The notes beneath the pieces were generated by a model. That model made no database searches. It saw only the letters and a list, made by a program, of their open reading frames with translations, and had not been told where the DNA came from. Position numbers and translations under genes: made by a program. From Clostridiales bacterium (GTDB taxonomy: Bacteria > Bacillota > Clostridia > Oscillospirales > Acutalibacteraceae), in NCBI GenBank assembly GCA_012522615.1, contig JAAYKB010000090.1:1-24074 (forward strand): a DNA stretch of 24,074 nt. The letters are read 5' to 3'. Numbering within the stretch: the stretch's first letter is position 1; the number at the start of each line of letters is the position of its first letter. Shown in pieces: positions 7,398-16,406 of this stretch.

Positions 7398-8185
7398 ACC
7401 ATCAAATCAGGGAGATTAAGGGCTTAACCGCCCGGGAACTGGGTAAACCCGCATACTATTTTGAATCGGTCGGTTCAACAAACACATGGCTTAAGGAAAA
7501 CGGAGCTAAACTACCGCACGGCACCCTGTGCTGGACAGGATACCAGACATCGGGGCGGGGGCGGCTGGGCAGAGTGTGGCATGCCGATGCGGGCCGTTCT
7601 CTTTCAATGTCGCTGCTTTTCAAGCCCTCGTACAGTGCGGCTTTGTTGCCCCTTATCTGCGGAATCGCCGTTTCACAAGCGTTATGTATGCTTACCGGCC
7701 GTTATTATCAAATTAAGTGGCCCAATGATATCATATGCCGGGACCTCAAGATTTGTGGCATATTGTGTGAAAATTGTTTGCTGCCGCACGGTGGCTATGC
7801 CGTGGCAGGCATCGGGATCAACCTGCTTCAAACAGGCGAGGAATTTAAAAAAAGAGGACTGCCCAATGCCGGTTCTGTTTATATGGTATCCGGACGGGCA
7901 CCGGATATGGAGCATCTTGTCGCTTCGATCATCAATAAACTTGAACCTCTATGGCAGATATTGAATCAGGACGGGTTTTCAGCGCTAAAATCTCAATATG
8001 AAAAACTTTGTATAACCGTCGGACGTGAGGTATCTGTGCTTTCCCCCGACGGCAGGCTTCAGCGAAAGGGATTGGCTGTCGGAATTGCCGAGGACGGCAG
8101 TCTGCTGGTTGACAGCGGAAACGGACCAATCGGTGTCAAGGCGGGAGAGGTTTCTGTTCGCGGGCCGGACGGTAATCTTTTCTGA
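7394..8185 (+). CDS. birA: Biotin-[acetyl-CoA-carboxylase] ligase, no HTH domain
   Basis: Activates biotin with ATP and attaches it to the carrier lysine of biotin-dependent carboxylases. The 263 residues contain the biotinyl-AMP loop GRGRLGR (54-60), KWPND (108-112), KICGIL and GIGIN, then a C-terminal SH3-like barrel (about 215-263). The N-terminus goes almost straight into the catalytic domain (FESVGSTNTWLK at 23-34), so the DNA-binding domain of the bifunctional repressor type is missing. This is therefore a class I, enzyme-only ligase and should not regulate biotin genes itself. It overlaps the phosphodiesterase gene by 4 bases, and its stop lies 7 bases from the end of the convergent ATPase gene. 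Confidence 0.95.
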   Translation: MNHQIREIKGLTARELGKPAYYFESVGSTNTWLKENGAKLPHGTLCWTGYQTSGRGRLGRVWHADAGRSLSMSLLFKPSYSAALLPLICGIAVSQALCMLTGRYYQIKWPNDIICRDLKICGILCENCLLPHGGYAVAGIGINLLQTGEEFKKRGLPNAGSVYMVSGRAPDMEHLVASIINKLEPLWQILNQDGFSALKSQYEKLCITVGREVSVLSPDGRLQRKGLAVGIAEDGSLLVDSGNGPIGVKAGEVSVRGPDGNLF

Positions 8186-8192
8186 ACCGCGT

Positions 8193-9299
8193 TTACCCGG
8201 TATGATTATCGATAATATTCTCCAACTCGCTTATCACCCAGTCGGTCAGCATATCTATGCCCTCATAATCCATTGCGTCGGTGTAAAACAGCTCGACGGT
8301 TTCGCGGGCTGACAGGATTTCAGCCGAAATACCCACCGCTTCATTAATAAGCTCCCGCGCCGCCCTTCGGTTGAAGGATAACAGTTGACGGCGTTGTCTG
8401 AGTCGTTCGGCGTCGGTAAACCTCGCCGCATGTATGCGGCGGAAAACAGGGAAATCAGCCTTGTGCCACTGGTTGGATGTTGTAAACCCGATACCTATGG
8501 ACGGAAGCAGCAGGTGTTCGGGCTTGTCATCCGGTGATATCGGGCAATAACAGCAGATGACATTATGTCCCGCGTCAAGGGCGCGTTTTCTCAGTTCATC
8601 CAGAAGTACGCGCGACGAGGCACCGTGCTCATCCTCAATCGAATAAATGCGCGGGCAGAGGGATTGCAGGGTTTGGTGAAAAACCATAACCCCTTCGGGC
8701 GTTATCGCCGACAGGAACCGCCGTATCTCCTTCCCAGGTAGTTCACTGCTCATACCGAATTCACGCGCAGCGATACGGGCCGCGCTGCGCTGAATTTTGG
8801 CAAGATCGGTGCTGTCAAGCGCAATCCTGCAGGATTCATTCAGCAGGGAGGCCGCCGCCCCGATAAACCTCCGGCGGCGGGCATCAAGCGTATGGCAGCC
8901 TGAAAGCGCTTCTGTGATTTCGGTTGCACGGCTATAAAGCATATCTATTTTCATACATGCGCTCAGGTTTACAATCTGTTCAACCGCACCCCAGCATTTG
9001 GGTTCAATCGTGTGGGGGGCGCTGGCATCAAGTATACATGCCTTTATCTCAGGAAAAACCAAACCGTCCAGCTTATTCGGATCGGACGGACAAACGATTG
9101 CCTGAATTTCGTTTCCGCCTGCCGCCATGAACGCATACACCCGACCCAGAAGATGGGTTTTGCCCGAACCGGGACCACCCTTGAGCAAAAATGCCCGCCA
9201 ACCGTCACTGACGTCATAGAAGTCGTCAAGGAATCCGAAAAAGCCGGACGCGGTATTTGTGCCCATAAAGAATCGGATCGGCGTCCTCATATCCAACAT
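8193..9299 (-). CDS. PRK06851-type P-loop ATPase
   Basis: A 368-residue protein resembling the PRK06851 family of Bacillota, whose function is unknown. The first half has a perfect Walker A, GGPGSGKT at 41-48, and family-like stretches such as RFFMGTNTASGFFGF, CPSDPNKLDGLVFPEIK and APHTIEPKCWGAVEQIVNL. The second half restarts with SAITPEGV (197-204), as in the duplicated architecture I recall for this family. However, the position expected for a second P-loop reads IEDEHGASSRVLL (221-233), with no GKS/T, so that site looks dead. GGGAGGG precedes the ATG. Single gene, convergent with birA. No membrane segment; cytosolic. No sigma-A promoter was recognised upstream. Confidence 0.82.
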   Translation of the reverse strand: MLDMRTPIRFFMGTNTASGFFGFLDDFYDVSDGWRAFLLKGGPGSGKTHLLGRVYAFMAAGGNEIQAIVCPSDPNKLDGLVFPEIKACILDASAPHTIEPKCWGAVEQIVNLSACMKIDMLYSRATEITEALSGCHTLDARRRRFIGAAASLLNESCRIALDSTDLAKIQRSAARIAAREFGMSSELPGKEIRRFLSAITPEGVMVFHQTLQSLCPRIYSIEDEHGASSRVLLDELRKRALDAGHNVICCYCPISPDDKPEHLLLPSIGIGFTTSNQWHKADFPVFRRIHAARFTDAERLRQRRQLLSFNRRAARELINEAVGISAEILSARETVELFYTDAMDYEGIDMLTDWVISELENIIDNHTG

Positions 9300-9421
9300 T
9301 ACAATCCCTCCCGTATACTTGTCACTCTTACAGGATATTCCGCGGCAGACCGATTGGTGCTTGTTGATGACAGAGAGTCTTTAATTTACTGAGCCTTTCC
9401 GTTCATTATATTTCACAAAAC

Positions 9422-9438
9422 TATACTGGTTTAGTATA
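9422..9438. repeat. Inverted repeat upstream of the pflB promoter
   Basis: TATACT-GGTTT-AGTATA, a perfect 6-bp inverted repeat with a 5-base centre, ending 21 bases before the pflB -35 box. It could be a regulator site for an oxygen- or redox-controlled operon, but it is A/T-rich and may be chance. Confidence 0.3.
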
Positions 9439-9459
9439 TTTTATTTGTTTATCGAAACA

Positions 9460-9488
9460 TTGTATAAAACAAGCAGCTTTGTTATAAT
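9460..9488 (+). promoter_or_regulatory. Sigma-A promoter of pflB
   Basis: TTGTAT (9460-9465) and TATAAT (9483-9488) are 17 bases apart. The spacer carries AACAA-GCAGCT-TTGTT (9468-9483), a 5-bp inverted repeat that could be an operator. The leader is about 55 bases and ends with GGAAGGAG. Confidence 0.8.
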
Positions 9489-9548
9489 ATAAGCTAAGAT
9501 AGTTTAAAGCGAAACTACCTTGAAATCTTGGGAAGGAGATGTTCGCGT

Positions 9549-11765
9549 ATGGCGGAATTTAAGCCGGGAGCATGGCAGAAATTTGTTGATGTCCGGGATT
9601 TTATTGTCCGTAACTATACACCCTATGACGGAGACGAATCGTTTCTCGCACCGCCCACAGACAGGACAGAAAAGCTTTGGGGACAGGTCAAGGCGCTTAT
9701 GAAGGAGGAACATGACCGCGGCGGCATTTATGACATCGATACACACACCATCTCGGATATCGATGCCTACCCCCCCGGATATATAGACAAGCAGCTTGAA
9801 CAGATTGTCGGGCTTCAGACCGCAAAGCCTCTTGTCCGCGCCATAATGCCGTTCGGCGGCATCAGGATGGTTTATAATTCACTTGAGGCATATAACCGAG
9901 AGATGGAACCCGAGATCGCCCGGGTTTTTAAATATCGTAAAACCCATAACGACGGGGTTTTTGATGTATATACGCCCGAAATGCGCGCCGCGAGAAAGAC
10001 GGGAATCATAACAGGTCTGCCCGATGCGTATGGGCGCGGACGTATCATCGGGGATTACAGGCGGGTTCCCCTTTACGGCGTAGATTATCTGATTGAACAA
10101 AAAAAGCGCTCTCATCGGGACGCCGTATACAACGTAATGGACGCAAAGGTCATCCAGCTCCGGGAAGAGCTTGCTGAACAGATCCGCGCCCTCGAAGCCC
10201 TGAAAAGAATGGCAGAGTCCTATGGCTTTGATATTTCCAGACCCGCAAACGATACCAAGGAGGCTATCCAGTGGCTGTATTTCGCCTATCTGGGGGCAAT
10301 CAAGGAGCAAAACGGCGCCGCCATGTCACTCGGGCGCGCTTCCACATTCCTGGATATCTATGCCCAGCGTGACCTTGAGGAAGGTCGATATACCGAAAGC
10401 GAAATACAGGAGTTAGTCGACCACTTTGTAATGAAACTGCGGCTTGTGCGCTTCCTTCGCACCCCCGCATATGATGAGTTGTTCAGCGGTGACCCCACAT
10501 GGGTGACCGAGTCAATTGCGGGGCTTGGCACCGACGGGCGGCATATGGTCACCAAGATGTCCTACCGCTTCCTGCACACCCTGACAAACCTCGGTCCCGC
10601 CCCCGAGCCCAATATGACGGTTATATGGAGCCCCCGCTTGCCCGAGCCGTTTAAAAAATACTGCGCGAAAATGTCTATCGATACCTGTTCGATTCAATAT
10701 GAAAGCGACGAGCTTATGCGCAAAAAGTTTGGTGACGACTACGGTATAGCCTGCTGCGTATCGGCCATGAGGGTGGGTAAGCAGCTCCAGTTCTTCGGCG
10801 CCCGAGCCAATCTCGCCAAGGCGCTGCTTTATGCCATCAACGGCGGTCGCGATGAAAAGAGCGGAGATCAGATCGGGCCGGAATTTCTCGCCTGCCGCGG
10901 CAAGTATCTTGACTATGACGATGTCAAGCGCCGTTTCGATAAAATTCTCGACTGGCTGGCGTCATTGTATGTCAACACCCTCAATGTAATTCATTATATG
11001 CACGATAAATACAGCTATGAAAAGTTGCAGATGGCATTGCATGACGACGAGCCCATCCGCACAATGGCGTGCGGCATAGCAGGCTTGTCGGTGGTTGCCG
11101 ATTCGCTTTCGGCCATTAGATACGCAAAGGTCAGACCGATTCGGGATGAAACCGGTCTTGCGGTGGACTTCCAGATTGAAGGCGACTTCCCGAAGTTCGG
11201 AAACAACGACCCGCGCGTCGACGATATCGCAGTCGAGGTTGTTAAATCCTTTATGGATAAGTTGAGAAAATGCCCGACTTATCGTGATGCCGTGCATACC
11301 CTTTCCATCCTCACAATAACATCCAACGTCGTGTACGGCAAAAAAACCGGCTCGACTCCCGACGGACGCAAGGCGGGCGAGCCCTTCGCCCCGGGTGCTA
11401 ACCCGATGCACGGACGCGACAGTCACGGAAGTATTGCCTCCATGATGTCGGTTGCCAAGCTGCCCTATGATTTCAGCGAGGACGGAATCAGCTACACCTT
11501 TTCGATTGTCCCGAGCGCCCTCGGACGAGGCAAGGAGGAGATGGCAGACAATCTTGTCAATATGATGGACGGATATTTTGAGGAGGCCGGACATCATATA
11601 AATGTAAATGTACTGAATCGCGAGGTGCTTATGGATGCAATGGAGCATCCCGAGCTTTATCCCCAGCTTACCATACGGGTGTCGGGATACGCAGTAAACT
11701 TTGTAAAACTGACCCGCGAACAGCAGCTTGATGTCATCAACCGCACCTACCATACTCGTTTTTGA
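9549..11765 (+). CDS. pflB: Formate C-acetyltransferase (pyruvate formate-lyase)
   Basis: Glycyl-radical enzyme that converts pyruvate and CoA to acetyl-CoA and formate in anaerobic fermentation. The start is the ATG at 9549 (MAEFKPGAWQKF), 10 bases after GGAAGGAG (9531-9538); this gives 738 residues, close to the usual 740-760. The catalytic cysteine pair is at 402-403 in IACCVSAM, which separates true pyruvate formate-lyase from other glycyl-radical enzymes. The radical glycine is Gly713 in RVSGYAVNF, close to the C-terminus. The middle shows the conserved TKMSYRFLHTLTNLGPAPEPNMTV stretch in two overlapping parts. The activase gene follows 276 bases downstream. The protein is cytosolic and oxygen-sensitive once activated. 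Confidence 0.98.
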   Translation: MAEFKPGAWQKFVDVRDFIVRNYTPYDGDESFLAPPTDRTEKLWGQVKALMKEEHDRGGIYDIDTHTISDIDAYPPGYIDKQLEQIVGLQTAKPLVRAIMPFGGIRMVYNSLEAYNREMEPEIARVFKYRKTHNDGVFDVYTPEMRAARKTGIITGLPDAYGRGRIIGDYRRVPLYGVDYLIEQKKRSHRDAVYNVMDAKVIQLREELAEQIRALEALKRMAESYGFDISRPANDTKEAIQWLYFAYLGAIKEQNGAAMSLGRASTFLDIYAQRDLEEGRYTESEIQELVDHFVMKLRLVRFLRTPAYDELFSGDPTWVTESIAGLGTDGRHMVTKMSYRFLHTLTNLGPAPEPNMTVIWSPRLPEPFKKYCAKMSIDTCSIQYESDELMRKKFGDDYGIACCVSAMRVGKQLQFFGARANLAKALLYAINGGRDEKSGDQIGPEFLACRGKYLDYDDVKRRFDKILDWLASLYVNTLNVIHYMHDKYSYEKLQMALHDDEPIRTMACGIAGLSVVADSLSAIRYAKVRPIRDETGLAVDFQIEGDFPKFGNNDPRVDDIAVEVVKSFMDKLRKCPTYRDAVHTLSILTITSNVVYGKKTGSTPDGRKAGEPFAPGANPMHGRDSHGSIASMMSVAKLPYDFSEDGISYTFSIVPSALGRGKEEMADNLVNMMDGYFEEAGHHINVNVLNREVLMDAMEHPELYPQLTIRVSGYAVNFVKLTREQQLDVINRTYHTRF

Positions 11766-11790
11766 CCGCTTTTTAGATTTATCCTGCTGA

Positions 11791-11835
11791 TTTTTAAGGG
11801 AACGCGTTTATGCGTTCCCTTAAAAAAGTTTTAGC
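11791..11835 (+). terminator. Hairpin after pflB
   Basis: AAGGGAACGC and GCGTTCCCTT (11796-11805 and 11812-11821) form a perfect 10-bp stem around GTTTAT. Flanking T5 and A6 can extend it to 15 bp, followed by GTTTT. The stem is strong but the T-run does not follow directly, so it may be a terminator or a stabilising 3' end. Confidence 0.6.
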
Positions 11836-11937
11836 CTAACTTGAATATAAATCTTAAAAACTACGCGCCCCTCGCTTGCACTCAATTATTACACCTATGT
11901 CAATATTCAGTCAGTGTAAAATTAGCGGGGATGCTTT

Positions 11938-11966
11938 TTGCATTTAAATCTTTTTCTTTGTAGAAT
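11938..11966 (+). promoter_or_regulatory. Sigma-A promoter of pflA
   Basis: TTGCAT (11938-11943) and TAGAAT (11961-11966) are 17 bases apart. Together with the hairpin after pflB it suggests the activase gene is transcribed separately, perhaps at a lower level than the abundant enzyme. The rest of 11836-12041 shows nothing else recognisable. Confidence 0.65.
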
Positions 11967-12041
11967 TATCTGGTAAAATATATAAATGTATATTAATGAT
12001 TTTGATTAACTGCCATTTTCGGGGGGATTAATCTGAAAAAC

Positions 12042-12761
12042 GTGATGGGAAGAATACATTCGGTTGAAAGCTTCGGAACCCTGGACGGACCGGGTATCAG
12101 GTATGTCCTTTTCCTTCAGGGTTGTCCTCTGCGCTGCCTGTACTGTCACAACCCCGACTCATGGTGTATAAAGAGTGGTCAGGAAATTGGCTCTGTCGAT
12201 GTCGTAAAGGATATTCTTAGATACAAAAATTTTATAAAAAACGGCGGGGTAACCCTGTCGGGCGGCGAACCTCTGATGCAGGCCGATTTTGCGGCGTCAA
12301 TTTTGGAAGGCTGCAAGCAGCATGGTCTTCACACCGCAGTCGATACCTCGGGCGGCGTTTCGCTTCTGATATGCCGCAGGGCGGTTGAGCTTGCCGACAT
12401 GTTGCTTTTGGACATAAAGGCCGCGGACGACGCCCTCTTCCGCAAGATAACCGGACACAGCATTAACAACACGCTGGAGATGCTGGAGGCGTGTGAAAAC
12501 ATGAGAAAACCGATATGGATACGGCATGTCCTTGTACCGGGGCTTACCATGGACGATAAACAGCTAAAAGCTCTTGGCGAGCTTCTTGCCCACTATTCCT
12601 GCATTGAGCGTGTCGAGCTTCTTCCCTTTCATAAAATGGGTGAATTTAAATGGGAGCAACTCGGAAAGCCCTATACCCTCGGGGACACCCAGCCGCCCGA
12701 ATCCGAACAGGTGGAACACGCCCGCAGTTTACTGCGCGGCTTCGGGTTGCCGGTAAAATAG
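12042..12761 (+). CDS. pflA: Pyruvate formate-lyase-activating enzyme
   Basis: Radical SAM enzyme that installs the glycyl radical on PflB. The 239 residues show CPLRCLYC (C28, C32, C35, the CxxxCxxC site for the 4Fe-4S cluster), the preceding DGPGIRYVLFLQGC stretch, and the SAM-binding GGEP (LSGGEPLMQ). The start is uncertain: the GTG at 12042 and the ATG at 12045 both give a normal MGRIHS N-terminus, but the only purine-rich ribosome site, GGGGGGA at 12021-12027, is 15-18 bases away. An in-frame CTG at 12033 would have 6-base spacing and would add LKN. It lies downstream of pflB, followed after 60 bases by addA. Confidence 0.96.
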   Translation: MMGRIHSVESFGTLDGPGIRYVLFLQGCPLRCLYCHNPDSWCIKSGQEIGSVDVVKDILRYKNFIKNGGVTLSGGEPLMQADFAASILEGCKQHGLHTAVDTSGGVSLLICRRAVELADMLLLDIKAADDALFRKITGHSINNTLEMLEACENMRKPIWIRHVLVPGLTMDDKQLKALGELLAHYSCIERVELLPFHKMGEFKWEQLGKPYTLGDTQPPESEQVEHARSLLRGFGLPVK

Positions 12762-12821
12762 CCGATAGTATTTGAGATATAATAATTTCCAATCATAATC
12801 GGTGAAAAGGAGGACAGACGT

Positions 12822-15800
12822 ATGGCAAAAAAGTGGACGGACGAACAGCTACAATGCATCGAAACCCGCGGCGGTACCGTGCTGGTTTCGGCGGCCGCCG
12901 GTTCGGGCAAGACCTCGGTTCTGGTGGAGCGGGTCATCGGGCTTGTAACCGATGCCGAAAATCCGGTGGATATCGACCGTCTGCTTGTTGTAACATTTAC
13001 AAATGCCGCAGCTTCCGAAATGAAGCAAAGACTTGCCGCCGCCCTGTCCGAGCGGATTGCCCAAAAACCCGACGACCTACGCCTTCTCCGCCAGCAAATG
13101 CTGGTCGCGCGGGCTAATATAAGTACGGTTCACGGCTTTTGCTCCTCCCTTATCAGGGAGCATTTTCACCTATTGGAACTGCCTCCCCAGTTTCGCGTTG
13201 CCGAAACGGCAGAGACCGCCCAGATGGCCGATGAAGCCCTTAATGAAATCGTTGAAGAACTTTACCAAGAAAACTCCCCCGAATTTATAGAGCTTACCGA
13301 ATTGCTTAGCCCGGGCAAGGATGACCGCATTCTGTTTGACGCAATACAAAAAATACATACCTTTATGCAGTCCCACCCTTATCCCGAAAAATGGCTTGCC
13401 GAAAAACAGGGTTATTATGCAATCGACCTGCCTGCGGGACAGACCTCTTGGGGAAGGATGGTTTTGGATAAGGCGGGCGACATACTGAAAGGCGCGACGT
13501 CACTGGTTGGGCGGGCGCTTGCCCTTGCCGAGGAAGAGCCGGTTATGGCGGAAAAATACGCCGACTTCCTTCGTACCGAGCACGCCATGCTGGAAAACGC
13601 CGCAAGCCGAATGTCTTCTCTTAGATGGGACGAGGCAATAATATACGCACAGGGGCTTGCCTTCGGCACACTTCCCCAGCTTAGAAATTACGGGGACCAA
13701 GCGCGAAAGGAACGCGTCAAGACTCTGCGTGATAAGGCAAAAAAGGATATAAAAGAAAAGCTTCCCCCTCTTTTCTGCGGGGATGATGCCGAATGCCGCG
13801 AGGACATCAACGCCCTGTCGGTGCTGGCGGATGTACTGTTCGATGCAGTTGGGCGGTTCGGCAAACGGTATGCCGAAAAGAAGCTCGCGCGCGGACTTGT
13901 TGACTACAACGATCTTGAGCATATGGCGCTCAGGCTGCTTGTGGACGAGGACGGAAACAAAACGTCGCTGTCCGCCGAGCTTTCGAGTCGGTTTGACGAG
14001 GTGCTGGTGGACGAATATCAGGACACCAACGCCGCCCAGGACGCCCTTTTCCGCGCCTTGTCGCGGAATGAGAGCAACCTGTTTATGGTAGGCGATGTCA
14101 AGCAGAGCATATACGGTTTCAGGCAGGCAATGCCCGATATATTCCTCAGGCGGCGCGACACCTATCAGCCTTTTGACGGTATCAATTATCCCGCTACGAT
14201 CACCCTCGGAAATAATTTCCGAAGCCGTCTCGAGATCACCGATGCGGTAAATTTTGTTTTTCGTCAGTTAATGACAAAAAGTGTCTGCGGAATGAATTAT
14301 GATGAGCGGGAAGAGCTTAAGGCGTCTGCAAAATATGAAGCGGCGGAAGGATACCAGACCGAATTGCTTATTATCGATGGAGATACCCGCGAACAGAATG
14401 ACGACAGTGACGCGGCGGAGGCTCGGGTGATTGCCGCCCGTATACGCGAGATAATGAATACCCTGAAGGTCACAGAAAACGGGGAACTCCGTCCGGCACG
14501 ATTCGGGGATTTCTGTATCCTGCTTCGCAGCAAAAGCGCCCATGCAAAAAACTATGCAGACGAATTGTCACGCTGCGGAATTCCGTCATGGACCGAGGCA
14601 GCGGGCGGATTTTTTGCCTCTGCCGAGATTGCGTCGGCGGTGGCCCTGCTGCATGTTATCGACAACCCCATTCAGGATATCCCCTTACTTGCAGTTCTAA
14701 TCTCACCCGTCTTCGGCTTCTCGCCCGACGATTTGACAAAGATACGGCTGCACCACCCTGAAGGCAGACTTTATACCGCCCTTCGCAGGTATGGGAAAAG
14801 CGGGGATGACGCTTATCTGAAAAGCAGGATAGCGGCATTTTTGAACCAGCTTGATGCCTGGCGGCTGCTGGCTGTCACCCTGCCAACCGACCGTCTGATA
14901 CACAGAATATATGAGGATACCGCCCTGACCTCGGTGGCAGCGGCAATGCGGCACGGGGCGCAGCGTGTTGCCAATCTCCGGCTTTTACATGATACCGCCC
15001 GCCGATTTGAGCAAAACGGGTTTCGCGGACTTTCGGCTTTTGTCCGCATGCTTGACCGCGCCGAACGGCAGGGTAACGATATCGAAGCCCCCGCCTTCGG
15101 CGCCGAGGACGCGGTTCGCATAATGAGTATCCATCATTCAAAGGGACTTGAGTTCCCCTTTTTGTTCATTGCCGGCATGGGACGTAGATTTAACCGCCAG
15201 TCTTCCACAGACAATCTGCTGATCCACTCCGATATGGGGGTGGGCTTCAAGAGGCGCGACCCCGAAACCCTGACACAATGGAACACCCTGCCCCGTATTG
15301 CAGTGTCGCTAGCTATCTCGAAAAGCGAGCTGGCGGAAGAGATGCGGGTTTTATATGTTGCCATGACAAGGGCAAAGGAAAAGCTCATTATGGTTATGAC
15401 CATGAGATTCCCCGAAAAGCGGCTTGCCTCACTTGCCGCCCTGATAGGAGAGGAGGATACCCTGCCATCCCACGCCGTACTTAATGCAACAGGGATGTGC
15501 GACTGGATATTATCTGCTGCCCTGCGCCATCCATCCGGTGGGCATCTTCGCTCGCTTGCCGGTGACGATTGTATTCCCATCTATCCGGCAGACCATTCAT
15601 GGCATATTGATGTTCTCCGTTCCCCGCCTCCCGAACCTCCTGAAACATATGAGGAACAGGCGGTAAATCCCGACATGGAATTTGCGGATATAATAAAACA
15701 GAGGATTTCATATGCCTATCCCTATCGAGAATTCAGCATGCTGCCCGCCAAACTGGCGGCGTCCGAGCTGTCACACGGTACGGTGCGGCGTGAAAATGTC

Positions 15801-16370
15801 GCAAACTCCCGCCCCGCCTTTCTCAGCGAGAGCGGACTCACTCCTGCCGAGCGCGGAACCGCATTGCATACCTTTATGCAGTTTGCGGATTATTCTGCCG
15901 CCGCCTCGGATGTCCGGGGCGAGATAAGCCGACTGGTCGAAAAAGGATACCTTACCCGAGAGCAGGGGCGGGTAATTCCTGTCGCAAAGGTGAAGTGCTT
16001 CTTTGAAAGCGAGCTGTACGCCCGTATCAAAAGTGCCGACAGGGCATACAGGGAATTCCATTTTACAATAGATATCCCCGCCACGGAATTGTTAGCTCAA
16101 AAGGCAGGGGTTGCCTCTGAGGAAGTCGTCATCATTCAGGGTATTGCCGACTGTGTACTTGTCGAAAACGGCGGGCTGGTCGTGATTGACTATAAAACCG
16201 ACCATGTGAAAACAGGCGACATACTGATCGACCGATACAAAGAGCAGCTTGGCATCTATGCAAGGGCGCTTGAACGAACCCTCGGAATGCCGGTGCGGGA
16301 ATGCCTGCTTTATTCGTTCGCGCTGGACTCGGTTATCAATGCGAATAAGGCGGTTAAGATTATTGAATAA
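12822..16370 (+). CDS. addA: ATP-dependent helicase/nuclease subunit A (AddA)
   Basis: Helicase-nuclease subunit of AddAB, which resects double-strand breaks for recombination. The 1182 residues have the UvrD-type helicase motifs in order: AAAGSGKTS with K30, VDEYQDT, GDVKQSIYGFRQ, MSIHHSKGLEFPF and RVLYVAMTRAKEKL. The C-terminus carries the RecB-type nuclease: ERGTALHTFMQF, GIADCV with D1110, and DYKTD (1123-1127, with D1123 and K1125). All catalytic positions look intact. The start has AAAAGGAGG and MAKKWTDEQLQ, as in the family. The usual partner addB, commonly just upstream, is absent: pflA precedes it. A TATAAT at 12778-12783 has no good -35, so the promoter is unclear. Confidence 0.96.
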   Translation: MAKKWTDEQLQCIETRGGTVLVSAAAGSGKTSVLVERVIGLVTDAENPVDIDRLLVVTFTNAAASEMKQRLAAALSERIAQKPDDLRLLRQQMLVARANISTVHGFCSSLIREHFHLLELPPQFRVAETAETAQMADEALNEIVEELYQENSPEFIELTELLSPGKDDRILFDAIQKIHTFMQSHPYPEKWLAEKQGYYAIDLPAGQTSWGRMVLDKAGDILKGATSLVGRALALAEEEPVMAEKYADFLRTEHAMLENAASRMSSLRWDEAIIYAQGLAFGTLPQLRNYGDQARKERVKTLRDKAKKDIKEKLPPLFCGDDAECREDINALSVLADVLFDAVGRFGKRYAEKKLARGLVDYNDLEHMALRLLVDEDGNKTSLSAELSSRFDEVLVDEYQDTNAAQDALFRALSRNESNLFMVGDVKQSIYGFRQAMPDIFLRRRDTYQPFDGINYPATITLGNNFRSRLEITDAVNFVFRQLMTKSVCGMNYDEREELKASAKYEAAEGYQTELLIIDGDTREQNDDSDAAEARVIAARIREIMNTLKVTENGELRPARFGDFCILLRSKSAHAKNYADELSRCGIPSWTEAAGGFFASAEIASAVALLHVIDNPIQDIPLLAVLISPVFGFSPDDLTKIRLHHPEGRLYTALRRYGKSGDDAYLKSRIAAFLNQLDAWRLLAVTLPTDRLIHRIYEDTALTSVAAAMRHGAQRVANLRLLHDTARRFEQNGFRGLSAFVRMLDRAERQGNDIEAPAFGAEDAVRIMSIHHSKGLEFPFLFIAGMGRRFNRQSSTDNLLIHSDMGVGFKRRDPETLTQWNTLPRIAVSLAISKSELAEEMRVLYVAMTRAKEKLIMVMTMRFPEKRLASLAALIGEEDTLPSHAVLNATGMCDWILSAALRHPSGGHLRSLAGDDCIPIYPADHSWHIDVLRSPPPEPPETYEEQAVNPDMEFADIIKQRISYAYPYREFSMLPAKLAASELSHGTVRRENVANSRPAFLSESGLTPAERGTALHTFMQFADYSAAASDVRGEISRLVEKGYLTREQGRVIPVAKVKCFFESELYARIKSADRAYREFHFTIDIPATELLAQKAGVASEEVVIIQGIADCVLVENGGLVVIDYKTDHVKTGDILIDRYKEQLGIYARALERTLGMPVRECLLYSFALDSVINANKAVKIIE

Positions 16371-16406
16371 TAATATTATCAAATTATACGTTCAGGAGGA
16401 AATAAC

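Noticed and set aside
8205..8216. Perfect palindrome ATTATCGATAAT
   Set aside because: It lies inside the last codons of the PRK06851-type gene (IIDN), far from any promoter, and is short and A/T-rich; chance is likely.
10962..11753. Long minus-strand open frame of 263 codons inside pflB
   Set aside because: It lies wholly antisense to a strongly supported pflB, has no recognisable domain, and reflects the codon pattern of the plus-strand gene.
12778..12783. TATAAT upstream of addA as a promoter
   Set aside because: No acceptable -35 hexamer at 16-18 bases; recorded only as a possibility.
15134..15580. Minus-strand open frame inside addA
   Set aside because: Antisense shadow: it covers conserved helicase motifs on the other strand and has no domain of its own.
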